DNA from: Guillardia theta CCMP2712
Lineage: Eukaryota > Cryptophyceae > Pyrenomonadales > Geminigeraceae
Direction of reading: 5' to 3'
Length of the DNA stretch: 64,000 nt
Assembly (NCBI RefSeq): GCF_000315625.1
Contig: NW_005434663.1
Span: 608,906 to 672,905 of the forward strand
Below the pieces are notes generated by a model. The model was not told where the DNA came from and searched no databases. It saw only the letters and a program-made list of their open reading frames with translations. The stretch's first letter is position 1. Every line of letters begins with the position of its first letter. A program made the translations under genes and the position numbers. Positions 1 through 12,714 of the stretch are shown here, one piece after another.

Positions 1-3000
1 GCTAAGGGAGGAAAACATCAAGATGATCAGGAGCATCATCCCGTGGAGGTGGTGGTGGAGGAGGAGGAGGAGGAGGAGGAGGAATGCCAGTATGAAGCAG
101 TAGATGAGGAGAATACTTACAAGAGGTACTTGCACCCCGTTGTGTAGTGGTAGAGTACACTCGTCAATCTTCTTGAGACAGGACAAAATTGTCTTGTTTT
201 CTCTGATGACAGAAGTCAACATGAGGGGAAGGAGGAGGAGAAAAGGAGGAGAAAAGTAGGAGAGGCGGAAAAGGAGAGGAGAGAAGGAGGAGGGGGAGAA
301 GGGAGGAGAGGGAGGAGGAGAGGGAGGAGGAGGATAGAGGAGTAAAGAGGGAGGCTGAGAGAGGGAGGAGGGGGAGGAGAGGGAGGGGAGGGAGGGGAGG
401 GAGGGGAGTCAAGAGGAATAAGGGGATGGAGAGGCGGGCGAGGAGGAAGGCTTCACTTGGAATCGTCTTCCGTCACCCCTCCCCATCTGAAGTCAATCCA
501 AGAGAAATCGATGCGGCGCCGCGAGCAGGCCTCTCGGAACGCCGGGTAGATGAAGTTGTTGAGGTAGTCCCGCTCGCAATGCATGTCAGAGAATGTTGAC
601 GAGTTGAACACCTGAAAGGAATGTCACCTCGTCTCCCTCAGCTCCTCGACGTCAAATGTTCATCATCATCATCATCATCATCTCGTCATCATCATCATCA
701 TCGTCATCGTCATCGTCATCGTCATCTACTTCACCTTGATCTGAACTCGCTCCCCGGGTAGGAATGGCTGGAGGAAGCTTCGCACCAGGGACGCAGACAT
801 GAGGACTTGAGAGAGTTGGGGGCACTTGCTTGAGTCCATGAGCTTTTTACTTCGAGCAGTGTGAGCAGCGATCAGAGCAGGGAAGGGAGGAGAAGCAGAA
901 GGGGAGGGGAAGGGAAGGGTAGGCAAGGGGAGGGGAAGGGCAGGGCAGGGCAGGGCAGGGCAGGGAAGGGAAGGAGGAGGGAGGCAGGGAGGGAGAGGTC
1001 GCACGTGATAGTGTCTTGCAACGTAGTGATGATGGTCTCGTCGATGAAAAGTTCAAGGATGGCGTATGTGCGTCGGTGGTTGAGTTTGGTGAGGACGACT
1101 TGTTTGGAGTCCAGGTTGAGAGCTCTCGCGACCTCTTCGAAGATGCGCTGCTTGAACTCTTCTTCTGATTGCTGTTGGTAGCAAGACAAGGTTGCATTGT
1201 AAGAGTCAAAGTGACAAAAATGCCGATGGGTTGAGAGATTGAGCGTACCAGGCTGTTCTTCATGCTGCAAACCATCGCAACGACCAAGAAGGTGCTCATG
1301 TCCTGGATCACTTTTGAACGGCTCTGCCAGACCCGAATGTCAACGTTGTTCATCATCATCATCATCATCACCATCACCATCACCACAACCACCACCATGA
1401 ACATGACTACCATCATAAGCAGCAGGAGGAAGAATGTTTTGATCATCATCATCGTCATCATATCATCATATGAAATCATTTTCTCCTCTCCCTTCCTCCT
1501 ACCCTTCCTTTTCCTCTGGCCTCCACTCCTCCTCCTCCTCCTCCTGCTCTTTGAGGGTGTACCAGGTACGGAAGCAGGCCTTGTTTCCTCTCTTGCAACC
1601 TCTTGCAGATCTCCTCGGCCACCAGCCGCAAGTTGATCATCTTCTTCTCTCCCGTCTCCATCCTCCTCACGCGTTCCATCAGCGACAGCGACAGCTCGAC
1701 TCGAGCGAAAATCTTCTTCTGCAAGCAAAATTTCACAAGAAAGCCGCGCGCTCAAGGTCAAGATCCGAACATGGTCAACAGACTTCATCGACGCCTCGTG
1801 GATGGGGTTGACGACGCCTTGCGCGACAAGGTCGACCGCCTCTAGCTGAACGACTCTGATGATGACGGACTCTCTGGAGATAGCGACCTCTTGCTCCCTT
1901 CCCACCTCCTCGCACATGTCCATCATCGTCTTGGTGGTCTCCTCCACAAGCTGCTGCGGCCCTTTGCTCTCAGCCTCGTCGAAGACCGCCAGGTCGAACT
2001 CGAGGAACACGTGGGTCTTGTCGATGGCGTCTTGTTTCATGACCCCCATCTGCAGCAATGAGGCAATCTCTGCTACCTGTCAACCATCGCAGTCAAGACG
2101 ATTGTCTTCTTCACCACGGGTCATCCTCCTCCTCCTCCTCCTCCTCCTCCTCCTCCTATCCTCCTCCTCCTCCTATCCTCCTCCTCGTTTTCGTCCTCCT
2201 CCTCCTCCTCCTCCTCTCCAGCAGCAAGGCACTCTACTTTCCTTCCTCTCACCTGCTTCGACTTCAAGGCATGGATCGACTGCGCCCTCGAGATCGTCGA
2301 CGACACTCTGTCGAACTCATCCACGTTCTTCATCCTCGGCTCCACCAGCATCCTCTTCATCTCCTTGAGCTTCTGCGCGCTGTCTACGTCCCTATCTACC
2401 CTCCTCATCCTCGACAGAAGCTTCTTCAGCGGCAGCCTCTCCCCCTCCCCACTCTCCAGCTTCTCCACGTCGCACTTGTCCATCATCTCCAGCCTCAGGA
2501 TGCAGTCGTACACCCGCACGAGGGAGAACTCCTCCCCGCTCTTGTCCGCACACGCCGCACACTCTCCCCTCATCTCCTCCATCATCTCCGTCGCCCTCCG
2601 CTCTATCACATCCAGCTGCGCCTGCGGCAGCTTCTGCGCTATCAGCTGACAGATGCTCACTTGGCCGACCCTCAGGTCCGCCCGGTGCGTCGTTGCCATC
2701 TCCTGCAGGAGGGAGCAAAGCTTGTACAGCTCCTGGGGCACCTGCGATCTTCCCAGCTGGAGGATGGAGGACAGAAACTCGTCACAGAACGAGTCCACCC
2801 CCATGTGGTCCAGCAGCCGGTGCAGGACGACCGGGTTGTTGAACAGCTCGAGCATCTTCTCGAAGTTCTTCATCTTCAGCTGGCGGACCGCCAGGTCCAC
2901 CAGGTGCTTGTCCGGCACGTTGAAGTAAACCTTGAAGGTGTCGTGCTGCAGCGACTGCTCGAGTGCCTTGTTCGCCGACATGTTCGCCGTGCTCAGCTCG

Positions 3001-4191
3001 TTCTCCAGCATCAGGTTGTCCCTCGTCTTGAGAGCCTTCAGTCGTCATCCCGTCAGTCGCTTGCAAGGCAGGAGGAACAGCAACGACACGTCAAGGCAGG
3101 GGAGCAAGGGCAGGGAGCAAGAGCAAGGGCAAGCATCAGTCTCCATCATCGTCAACTGGCACGAGATCGGATCATGCGAGCAGAAAATACCTTGATGAAC
3201 TTGTAGATGCTCTCCCTCGCCCTCTTCCTAATGTTCTGACTCGTCATCTTCGTCTCCAGCTTCACACGCTCGAACTCCGACACGAAACCATCGCGGACAA
3301 GAGCGAGTTGAAGCAAAAGAGCCTTCGAACACGTTACCTCTTGTCTGTTTCCTCCTCATCTCCTCCACTTTCTCTTGAGGGCCATCCTTAATCGCTCAAA
3401 CCCACTCCCGCACCTCCTTTCCTCCCCCTCCCCACTCTCCTGTCCTGTCCTCTTACCGCGTTCTCTTCCAAGTTTAGAATCGTCACTCCCTTTGCTGTTC
3501 CGCGGTACAACTCCTCATACTCCGACATGCGTTTCCACGATGACGATTGCCGCATGCTTTTGATCGCTTTGCCCCTTGCAGTGAGCAGGAACTCCTCCTT
3601 TCCCTGCAGGAGAAGATGAGAGGAGGGAAGGAGTAGACGGGGAGGGATGAAGGGAGGTAGTCGAGAAATCCGGTTCGAACATGGTCACCTTGAAAGTGTC
3701 TTGCTCTTCTCCATCGATTCTCTTCTCCCATCTCAAGATGACGACATTCTGCTTGACTTCCTTGCTCAAGAACTGCAGCAAGATCAGCATCGTGTCATGC
3801 AGGAGGACCGAGAGGAGAGCGCGAGGGTCTGGGGAGTAGCAGAGGAAACGGGGGCGTAGGTAGGAGGGGAGGTCGGTAGTGCAAGATCGCAGCAGAGGAG
3901 AGAGAAGGGCGGACGAGAACAGTAAGAGGACACGGGGACGTGAAGGGGCTGGGAAGGCACCTGCGGTTTGGGGGGCTTGGGACGGGAGGTTGTGATTACG
4001 GTCCTCCAGCAAGAGACTGAGAGAAGGCGGATGAGATGGAAGGCTCAGCAACAGCGTCGTCGTTACCGATCGTCTCTCCTCGCTCGTCGCTCAGGACCGC
4101 TCTCAGCTTACATACACAAGTTGTTGAGGACAGGACGGGCTGAGACAAGGTGTAAGGGTTGACCGGGGCGTGCTGGGAGGTGGGAGCTTAC
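1..4191 (-). CDS. DUF4062-domain segment of a large STAND-type protein (partial, runs off left edge)
   Basis: This is a minus-strand chain of short exons. The clearest domain is near 440-612, where the frame reads VFNSSTFSDMHCERDYL and then a DFRWGGVTEDDSK segment. That pattern is the start of DUF4062, the domain found before NACHT in NPHP3/TEP1/NWD1-like proteins. It joins in frame to an exon at about 114-200 (ENKTILSCLKKIDEC) and then leaves the window. Upstream exons sit near 1014-1175, 1256-1320, 1560-1735, 1755-2060, 2250-3030, 3180-3290, 3470-3605 and 3680-3860. The largest, ending at about 3030, gives a helical, charged region with no domain I recognise. Splice phases fit where tested. 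The chain is open into the NACHT exons at 4192-9072, so the two entries may be one gene. The split at 4191 is arbitrary, and some small exons here are uncertain. Confidence 0.55.
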
Positions 4192-7100
4192 TATAGCGAT
4201 GTTGAAGGTACTCCTGTCTCGACGATCCGTCGTCTCTATCTGATCAAGATTGTCATTCACACGCACACGGATGTTTGTCAGATGTGCATCGTTGGCACTT
4301 AACCCCTTATCTCCTGCCTCCTCCTCCTCCTCACCAGCCATGGCAACAAGACGCAACGGCAGCCTCTGCAGCATGCTCCCGCCTTACCTTCTCACGGCGA
4401 CGGACTACCTTCTCAGTCATCTCTGCAGATTCCAACTCGAGGCAATGCACATCTTTTGCCACCGCCTCCTCGAGCACGCAGGTGAGGAAGACGTCGCAGC
4501 ACGTCACTCGCTCAACAGAAAAGCTTGGCAGGAATGCCTTCATCCACTGTCAGCCTTTCCCCCCCCAGGTCCTCCAACATCCCTCACCCGCCGGTTCGAC
4601 GGCTCCTGCTGCTTCCCGCTAGCACGGTGACCTCCGTCCTCGCCTGAGTCCCCAAGGAGCATGTCGAGCCCCTGGAAGCTCAGTCACGCTCCCCTCATGG
4701 TCTTCTCCTCTTACTGGAGCGCAGATGTCCGTCAACCACAGGGAAGAGGAGGAGTCTTCGTGCCACAGGGACTTGTTGAGCGTGTGAACGTGCACCATGG
4801 TTCTGACTCTGCGGCAAACGGGAGGTCAGGAAGAGAGCAGAAAAGAGGAGGAGAAGAGAGGAGGAGAAGAGAGGAGAGGAAAGGACGAGAGAAGAAGAGG
4901 AGCAGACTTGTTCAGCACGTGACGGTTCTTGATTCCATGCAGCATCGCCTCCCCTTCGTCGAGGAAGGAGTCGTTGACGTCGAACACAAAGGGGAAGAGG
5001 AGGGGCCTCAGCAACTCCAGACATGCTCTGACCTTCTTGCTGACCGACGGCTCGGCAGCAGACCATCTGAAGGAGCGGAAGACATCAGCTGGACTCTTGC
5101 CGAGCGAGAGCTGGTGCAAGACGTCAAAGGTGACGTGCTCCCCGAATCTGTCAGCAGAGAGGTTGATAACGTAGTCGACGACTCCCTCCAGGTCAGAGGG
5201 AAAGTCGTCGGGCACAGAAAGTTTCGAGTCTTGAAAGAGCACGAACAGAGTCGTCTTGAGGTAGAGAGGTGAGAAATACTGAAGAGAAAACAACTCAGCG
5301 TCTTCGGAAGAGTCCTCCCCGCACACACCATCTCTTGATTGTTTGCAATCTTGGACAAGGAGCTCATAGCACTCCGCAAGGACGGAGGAATGCTCCCCTG
5401 CACCAACAAAACCATCCAAGTCAGACGAAGATGTAATCTTCCAGGTGTTCTCGGGCTGAGCAAGAGCAAGAAACAACAACGCAACACAGCTCGTCTACAT
5501 CGCATGTCTAGGACATCAACATCATCTCCCATCTGCTCACGTCCGGAAGGGCTTCGGCGACGTTTGCACGCAGCATGTGCAGCCTCTCCTTCACGCTGAG
5601 CTTGTCCATCCTCGTCACCGACAGTTCGATCCCCTCGCATGTAGCAGTTAGCTCCTGTTACACCATCACGAGTCACTTCTCCCTCCTCTCATCTCCACCA
5701 GCCCTACATGGAAGCTCAGGATTGGCCCCGATGTCACGATGCAAGAGCCTGGGAGCAGGGAGCAGACCAGGCGGAGCTTCTCGACTTGCGAGCCCACTGA
5801 GCTGCCCAGTCGGTTCGAGGGGCCCAGCAGGGCTGAGACGTCGGTGCTGCCGAGCGACTCTATCATGACAAGCAGTCGCGGCAGCGGCTGACTCGCCGTC
5901 CCTCCGAGCAGCACCTGCTGCAGGTCCTGATAAAGTACCTTGTCCTTCCCCCTCACGTCCAGAATCCACTTCCAGTGAGGAGGGACTTGCTGATAGGATT
6001 CCTTGAAGAAGGCGAACAAGCGCTGCGCAAGCTCCTCCTCCTGCTCCTCAAGTATTCCCGTCTCTTGCACCCCGTTTGACGTTTTCTGAACCCCGACGGC
6101 CTCCAACCCAGCAGCACCCTCCTCCGCGCTCGCCTTCTCCCTCACAATCTGCATTTCGTCGTCAGATCGGTCAGCGTCACTTCTTGCAACTCACCCGCAC
6201 CAACTCATCCAATCTCCTAATCATCTCGTCCGTCCTTGCGCCATCGTTGCACACAAGGCAACACGCGTCGAAGAGCACATAGTCGATCACCTGGACCAGG
6301 TCTAGCCCAGGTCGTCTGAACGCAAAGATTGTGTGTACGGGCTTCTGGCCGTGATCTGATCTGAGGATATTCCTCACCACACTAGAGACTACTGAAGTCT
6401 TTCCCTCTCCCCCTTCACCCTCCAGGTAGAAGATCATCAGTTGACTGTCGCTGGACTGCTCCAGGACTTGGCTCAACATGAGCTTCATGGTTTCATCTTG
6501 GATGAGGCCCTTCATAAGGCTGCACGAATGCAGGAGCTTGTCGAGGATGACCTGTTGCCTCTGCAGCTCCTGCACGTGCTGCTCGTGCCGGTTGTCCCTC
6601 CTCGAAATCTCCTGTAACACCCCGCCGCCCAAGCTCCCCGACATCGTCGACCCGCTGTGGTTGGGGGAGGAGGAGTACAGGATGTGCTTGTCAAGTATGG
6701 CATCACCGTCACACCCCAGCTTCTCTGCAAGCCACCTGACCAGCTCGCCCAGCATGCCCCCAGCACTGACGCGGTGAGAGAAGAGAAAGCAGCTCCTCTG
6801 CAGCAACCCCAGGAGGGCCTCCACCTCCTTCCCCGAGAACCGCTGCGACAGCTCATCCTGCATGCGGGGGGTGAGGGAGGACGAGAACCAGACCTCGACC
6901 CCGTCCCTCATCACCTTGACCTCCTCCTCACTCTTGTACTTGAGGGAGAATGCCCCCCCTGCCCTCATCGCCCTCATCACCTGCTCCCCCTGCGCGAACG
7001 GAACCCACAAGTCCAGCGTGACTGCCATGTCCTCAGCTGTTTGCTCAATCAGGTCCTGGAACCCCCTGGAGTCGACAAACTGCAGCACCCTCCGCTCCCC

Positions 7101-9072
7101 TCCCTTCCTCTCCCCCCTCCTCGCACCCGCTCGTGAGGCCTCTGGCCTCGGGTGCGAGCTATACCCCGATCGCTCGCTCTGCCTGCTCATTGCATGTACA
7201 ATCCGAGCTCCCATACTCTTATGATCGATTTCCGCCATCCTTCCTACGTCCTCCACAAATTCACGAAGGAGCGATTGAAAGCCCATGGCGCAAGACAACG
7301 TTTTCGTCTCCACACGAAGCGTAACGAAGCCTCCATCTTCTCCCTTCGCCCCATACTCGAGCATGTTCACGACTCGTGACAGCAGGCCCTCAGCCCTCGC
7401 TCGCTGACCTTCGCTCAGACAGTTGACCAAACCCGAAGTTTGCGCGCGATCGATCTTCTTTTTCACCTTCAAGAGAGTCTCCACCTCCTCCAGACTCACG
7501 CTCGCCTCCCCCAGCAGACTGATGAGCTCCGGTCGCTCGCCGTCCACCAAAGTGCGCGTGTTCTTGCTCAGGGAGAGGTCCGAGCAGGGTTGCTTCAGCT
7601 CTTCAATCAGCCTCCTTGCGATCGACAGGCAGTCGCTCGCGTTGGAGGGGGAAGGAGGCCCAGCCTTAGGAGACACGCGAGCATCGGGCTTGATAATCAC
7701 AATCAGGCACAAGGTCAAGTGATCGTCGATAGGATGACTCTCCACTCTGAGGACGAGACGATCAGCAGAGACGAACAAGTGGCAAGCAAACTCTTGTCTG
7801 ATCTGAGCGAGAAGCAGCTCGGGGTTTGAGATCGAGTCATCACAGTCTTGCTTCATGGGGATCAAAACCTTCTTCGCCTGATTGTCTTGTACCCTGTAGG
7901 ATTCCAACCAGAGGAGATGGCTATTGACGAACCCATCGAATTCTGTGACTAACGAATCAACTGTGATCGAAAACTGTGATGTCTTGCATGCTAGCAGAAA
8001 TTTCTTCGCGGCTGAGCCTTCAAAGCTTCTCCCATTCTTCACTAGGTGTTGTCGGAGCAGAGACAGGTAATTTCTCCGCGACAGCGCATTGTTCGCATCG
8101 TCAGATCGCAGATGGAAGGGCTCATCTCGTACAATGCGGTCAAGAGCCTCCTCGAAACACTGAAAATCCTGCAAGATAGACCCGAGGCAGCGCTGGCTCA
8201 GCCTTCGCTGCAGGAAGAGCAAGTCCGACAGAACACGGCTGGCAGTAGCTATGAGCCGACCATCGATCAGCGTGACGATCACATGGTTGAGATCTTGCAT
8301 AGACGCAGTTGTCCAGCTCCCGTCCAGCCCTCTGCAGTCAGCATAGAAGCTTTGAGCGCATCTCGCCAGTTGCTCTCGATGACTAGAAGCTAACAAGTTC
8401 TTGACTTGAGTGCAGAGCTTACTTCTTGCCGGCAACCTCAGGCTGTCAAGGGACGGAGGCCTCGCACGGCTCGCCCATGGTCTGTTCTGCTCTGTCTTTG
8501 GTCGCTTGCGAGGAGCCGTCAACGGCCTCTTTGGAATGCTTTCGGGGTTCATGTCCGGTGTAGGGGACTTCGACTCATCCCGGGAACGGGCGATGGGCTC
8601 TGCCGACCTGGGTCTTGTGACAATCCCCACGGGCCTGTCGGCCTGCATGTCGACGTTGAAGGGATCAGATGAAGCCGCTTCATCCTGAGATCAGATCAGA
8701 ATGTCACGTGGCCGTTTACAAGGATGCTTAAGCACGGCTAGTTTCACCCCTGGGTAATTTCAGGATGAATATGCATATGTGCTGGGAAAATATTGCGAGC
8801 AATGCATCGAGTGTGAACAGCTTCATACACCAATCAAGAACACCTCTTCCACACTCTTATCACGGGCATTCGAAACATGGTACCTTCCACGATCGTTCGC
8901 GTGGTGTTGGGCAGAAGTCAAGTGACCACAGCGCCAAGGAGCTCAATGGACACAGGGAGGGAGGAGGACATGGAGGTATTCCACTTTGCTATCCTTACAA
9001 GGAACACGGAGAGGGAGAGGAGAAGGATGCGGCCGCCTCCCTTACCTGCTCCAGCGGTATGACAAAGACCAT
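4192..9072 (-). CDS. NACHT-type STAND NTPase, multi-exon
   Basis: A large exon (about 6200-8685) encodes some 830 residues. It opens with a basic, Pro/Arg/Ser-rich region and ends with a Walker A loop, GEGGEGKTSVV, at about 6375-6410. A 46-nt intron follows, then an exon at about 5690-6153 with a Walker B-like RLLVMIE strand and a following LRLVCSLLP strand. After that comes a PLYLKTTLFVL helix (about 5260) typical of the helical part of NACHT modules in NPHP3/TEP1-like proteins. A 27-nt first exon at 9046-9072 (MVFVIPLEQ) splices in phase to the acceptor at about 8685; this start is inferred. Downstream exons run through about 4930, 4717-4815, 4590-4640, 4400-4550 and 4192-4365. STAND NTPases usually act as signalling switches or scaffolds. 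The partner here is unknown, and no DUF4062 precedes this P-loop. Confidence 0.62.
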
Positions 9073-9359
9073 GGCGCTGCGATCCGCCCAAGTTGGAAAG
9101 GATTAGAACAGGGGTGCCAGAGTTGAGATGGTACTGAAAAGTGATGTGAAAGGTGTAAGGTCGGAACTATACCCTTTTTAATTAGAGATACACATGAGAA
9201 ATAGGTAGAGTTTTAGGGAGAGAATCCGGCAGTGGGATAAGAGTACCCGATTAGGGGTGGGGGGTTTCTCCCTCGTATCGGTTAGCCGAGGGGACGAGGG
9301 TTCGCCACTTAAATGTATTATTACAAGTATATATCTATTTTATGATCGGCAAGTCCGAA
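9073..9359. other. Intergenic, no gene seen
   Basis: This stretch lies upstream of the minus-strand NTPase gene. It is AT-rich with G-rich words such as GGGGTGGGGGG near 9255. It leads directly into the GC-rich island that starts near 9360. No supported exon was found. Confidence 0.5.
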
Positions 9360-9840
9360 AACTATGGACGCCGCCCGGCGAGAGGCCGCTGGCCGCGGGC
9401 CCGGGCCCGGGCAGGGGCCTGAGCGCCGGGCCGGGCGGCATCATGGCACAGCCGGGATGATGATCCGCCTTACGGTCCAGGCTGGGCCCGCACGGCAGTG
9501 TTTGACCCGGTCTCTTTACTACTCGCTACGGTTTACAGTGTTCAAAGTTACCCTCGCCGCCGTGCCGACCGTACCGTACGGCGGTGCCACGACCGGGTGA
9601 TCGGACCCGGTAGTCCGTACTGCGGCATACGGTAGCCGCCGGCTGAGCCCAGCGGCCTGCTAGTACTCTCGCGGCGCGGCGGCCGATTTTTAACTTACTA
9701 AGTGTAACTTTGCCAGGCCCGGAGTGAAGCCTGATCAATTCCGGTCGGACTACCAGCCCGACTGAGCACTCAGTGACTGTCAGGGCCCGGCCTGGCGGCG
9801 GCCCGGCCCGGCCGGTCACGTTTATTTGATCAGCCTGAAA
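9360..9840. repeat. GC-rich island A (unclassified dispersed repeat)
   Basis: The block is dominated by words of CCGGGCCCGGGC and GGCGGCGGCCCGGCCCGG type. AT-rich stretches such as TTTTTAACTTACTAAG break it up. The word GGCGGCGGCCCGGCCCGGCC near 9793 also occurs in the island near 25364. It has no credible ORF with a recognisable domain. The edges are estimated from composition. Confidence 0.5.
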
Positions 9841-9863
9841 TTCTGCTAGTCGAAGGGTCGCGT

Positions 9864-10304
9864 ATGGTTGCCGTGATTGTGGATCACAGAGTAAGAGTAG
9901 CCGCTGTCGCTGCAGTTGCCGCTTTCTTGCTCGTCTTACTGGGAACAAACTTCATGGATGAAGTTGATGGTGCTGAACTGGCTAGGAAGAGCATGTCTGA
10001 ACCAGTGAACTCTGCTTCTGGACTAGTTCCTGACCGCTTCCCCGCTGGATTGGGCTATACCGCACAAGCAGCAGAGGACCCTTTTACTGGGAAGCCACTT
10101 TTGAGAAGAGATCCGATTCATCCTGGGAAGGTCATACTAACGAGACTGGCGAAATCGCGAAGGGATGCTTACTATGCATGGTTGAGGCGTCATCGCAAAA
10201 ACCCTCTCTTCAACAGGTTCGTTCACAACAGCCAAGAAAGTCTCGGGTCTGCATTCTCGATCCATTCGATCTTACACGATATATTTGGGACCCCGAAGAA
10301 GTGA
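9864..10304 (+). CDS. Small protein with N-terminal signal anchor, unknown function
   Basis: A single uninterrupted frame encodes 146 residues. Residues about 11-30 form one hydrophobic segment rich in Ala, Val and Leu, either a signal peptide or a membrane anchor. The rest is soluble and basic, with an Arg/Lys-rich stretch at about 92-110 (LAKSRRDAYYAWLRRHRK) and a lysine C-terminus. The composition is ordinary rather than low-complexity, which supports real coding. I do not recognise the family. It starts just after a GC-rich island, so its promoter must lie in or next to that repeat. The upstream ATG was taken because the hydrophobic segment follows at once. Confidence 0.65.
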   Translation: MVAVIVDHRVRVAAVAAVAAFLLVLLGTNFMDEVDGAELARKSMSEPVNSASGLVPDRFPAGLGYTAQAAEDPFTGKPLLRRDPIHPGKVILTRLAKSRRDAYYAWLRRHRKNPLFNRFVHNSQESLGSAFSIHSILHDIFGTPKK

Positions 10305-10717
10305 ACATTATGGCTTGAGCCACATGGAGCAGCACAGGTTGTGATACCTATGTAAATTAGTGAAACCAGAATGTCATGAGTCTCGTCTTTCCAACTCGAT
10401 ACTTCGGACTCTTTCAAGTTTTGTTTGAAGTCTCGATGTATTATACATTAACCTTTGCACTAGCAAGTTACTTGGAAATCCTAGAGATTCCCTTACACTT
10501 CTCTCTATACAGCTGTAGATGCAACTAGTCTCCTGTCTGTGCACGGAAGCACGCATACATCTTGCCCTGCACTCGATGTTAGCAACTTCATACAACAAAT
10601 ACATTAAAGTTCATCACCTTCTTTCAAGTCCATTACGTCAATATTCTTATTGACATTCATCAGTTTCTTGACCGTCGTCTGAAATCGAGCTGCAGAACAT
10701 CTTCAATACCGAATCAT
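10305..10717. other. Convergent 3' intergenic region, no gene seen
   Basis: This is the space between the ends of a plus-strand and a minus-strand gene. It is AT-rich and unique in appearance. Short minus-strand frames are present but have no domain or splice support. It probably holds the 3' untranslated regions of both neighbours. Confidence 0.5.
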
Positions 10718-12170
10718 TCAGTCGATCTCAGAGAGTATGTGACCTGCGATCACTACAAGCGTGTCTCCCCTCCGAACCTTGTAAATTGAGCCGATCCTAA
10801 GCACCACGTCGGAATGCAGCACAGCATTCGGCTGAGGTAGCCAAGGATTCAGATTCCACATCCTGCGCCAATTTCGATCCAGATGATACCTGCAGATGCT
10901 CAGAACATTTGTTTGCGTGCTCAACAACTTACTGGCGTGCAAGCGATTCTAGAGTCATCCCCTTGTTGATGTAGATGGAACAAATCGAAACTGTTATTGA
11001 CACGCAGGTGACAGCTCCTGGCCCAAGATAACCACTATCCGTGCAGCCGTAGCATAGCCTGATAATCTTTCCATCATCCAATGCCGCTTGAGCCTGGTAC
11101 GTCAACGTGGTTTCCACAGACTTCGTTGTGGTTCCGACGTTCACCACTGCATCCACCGTCAAGCAGTCGCTCAAACCACACACATATTGCTGCTCGACTT
11201 TTTTGTCAAAGATAGTTGCATTGACAATGTAGACAAGAGGTGTCAAACTTGACTGCGAAGAAGCGTTGATGCTGCATGTCATGGTGTGTCCTAACAAGGC
11301 CTGTCCTGGAGCAAGGTACACCATGTCGGAAGCAGGTGGGATATACCGCCACATCGGGTTTGTACTTGAGACAGTGAAGGTAAGTGTATAAGTGTGGACC
11401 GGACAAATGTTGATGGCACCCGGCGTTCCGATGACAAACTCCCCCACATGTTGCGCTCCCTGCAGCCCCCGAGTCGGCATCCACTGGACTTCCCAAGTCT
11501 GCGGTGTTGTGCTAGAGACAGTCATCCCGATGGGGACACCAGGATCGACCGTCGCCTGAAATGTCAACGATGTTGAGAGGGGGAGATTGATTTGAAATTG
11601 GATCAATTCGTTGACACTGACACTGTTAACATAAGTGCACTGGGTTTTTCCATCGGCTGTCGTGCAAGAGAATTCCTTGATATTTGAAAATGGATTCTGT
11701 AAATTGGACAGAGAAGAACACTGCACGAATTTGATGCCTAGGTTGTTGCATTCAGGTATCGTGCATGCGGGAGGCTGAGCTTGATCTTGACTCGAGAACT
11801 GGGCAGTTTTCGCACAGGTGGGGACTGTGATGGCGGAAGTTCCTTTCTTGATGTCGGTGACAGAAGCTGCAGGATTCAAATATGTGCCAATATAAAGAGT
11901 TCCAAACATGGGCTCAGCTCTGTACATGTTTGAAATGGTTAAATCGCAGCCATTGGCAGAAGCATCGAGAGCGTCCGCCGCCTGGAAACCTTGGAGTGCA
12001 AAGATGAACAAGAACAGCAAGAAGATGGATGAACTGGGGAAGATGTGTGTAGCGAGGGATGGAGGGTATGATGAGGAAAGAAGAGAGATTCCTAAGTGAG
12101 CGGAGGAGCATCTTGCTGCTTTACGGCGCCGCGGTTTCATATCACGCGGCGCCATAGTGCCAAGAGCCAT
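10718..12170 (-). CDS. Secreted or membrane-anchored LysM-like protein
   Basis: The main exon encodes about 413 residues. A second exon follows a 43-nt intron at about 10894-10936; the junction completes a Gln codon in phase. Residues about 48-66 form a strongly hydrophobic segment (signal peptide or anchor) after a basic N-terminus. The middle is rich in Thr, Ser, Cys and Val in a beta-type pattern with a few N-glycosylation sequons. The last 90 residues look like LysM units: YINKGMTLESLARQ, then an LNPWLP segment, then YKVRRGDTLVVIAG. LysM domains typically bind GlcNAc-containing polymers, so a cell-surface or wall role is plausible but inferred. The first ATG is followed by other in-frame Met codons before the hydrophobic core, so the true start may be slightly downstream. 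Confidence 0.7.
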
Positions 12171-12714
12171 GGGATGATAATGAAGTGGATTTTTGTCAAG
12201 GGTTCTATGCCGACAACAACTTCGTTATATTGTTCCAAAATATATTGTCAAATGTTCAAATTTTAATCAAAATGTTTCTTCACAATTTGATTCGTGAAAA
12301 TGAACTGGAGGACAATTGGAAAAACGAACATAAATAGGAGAACGATCTTTCAAAACTAGAGAAAAATTTGAAATATAAAACTTAAATTTAGCAACAGGAC
12401 GAAAAATCCCTAAAAAGAATTGGTAAGTTTTGCTGCTCGAAAAACTCTTGATAAGTCGATCATCCCTCTATTTGACCTTCATATCTGAAATCTCATCTCG
12501 AACCTCCTCCCCGTGGATGGTTTGTGGACCGCGTCCCCACACACACCCAAGTTACGGACCCACCCTTTGCACCACCCCCAGCTTGACCACCCCCACCTTC
12601 AACAAAGCTTTCGACTTGAATACAACCCATCACAACTAACGGTACCCCCTAGCCCCTGGTGATGCAAGGGGTCCACCCTGACCCTTCTACGGCAGTTATA
12701 TTCCGTAACCAACG
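12171..12714. other. Intergenic, AT-rich then C-rich; no gene seen
   Basis: Positions 12171-12420 are strongly AT-rich and are the likely promoter side of the minus-strand LysM-like gene. Positions 12480-12680 switch to runs of CCCC with words such as TACCCCCTAGCCCC, one of the C-strand tracts seen repeatedly in this window. Confidence 0.5.

Noticed and set aside
847-2058. A 403-residue continuous minus-strand frame
   Set aside because: Only its first 140 or so residues and one later piece are exon. The rest reads through introns with ATC and GGA repeats.
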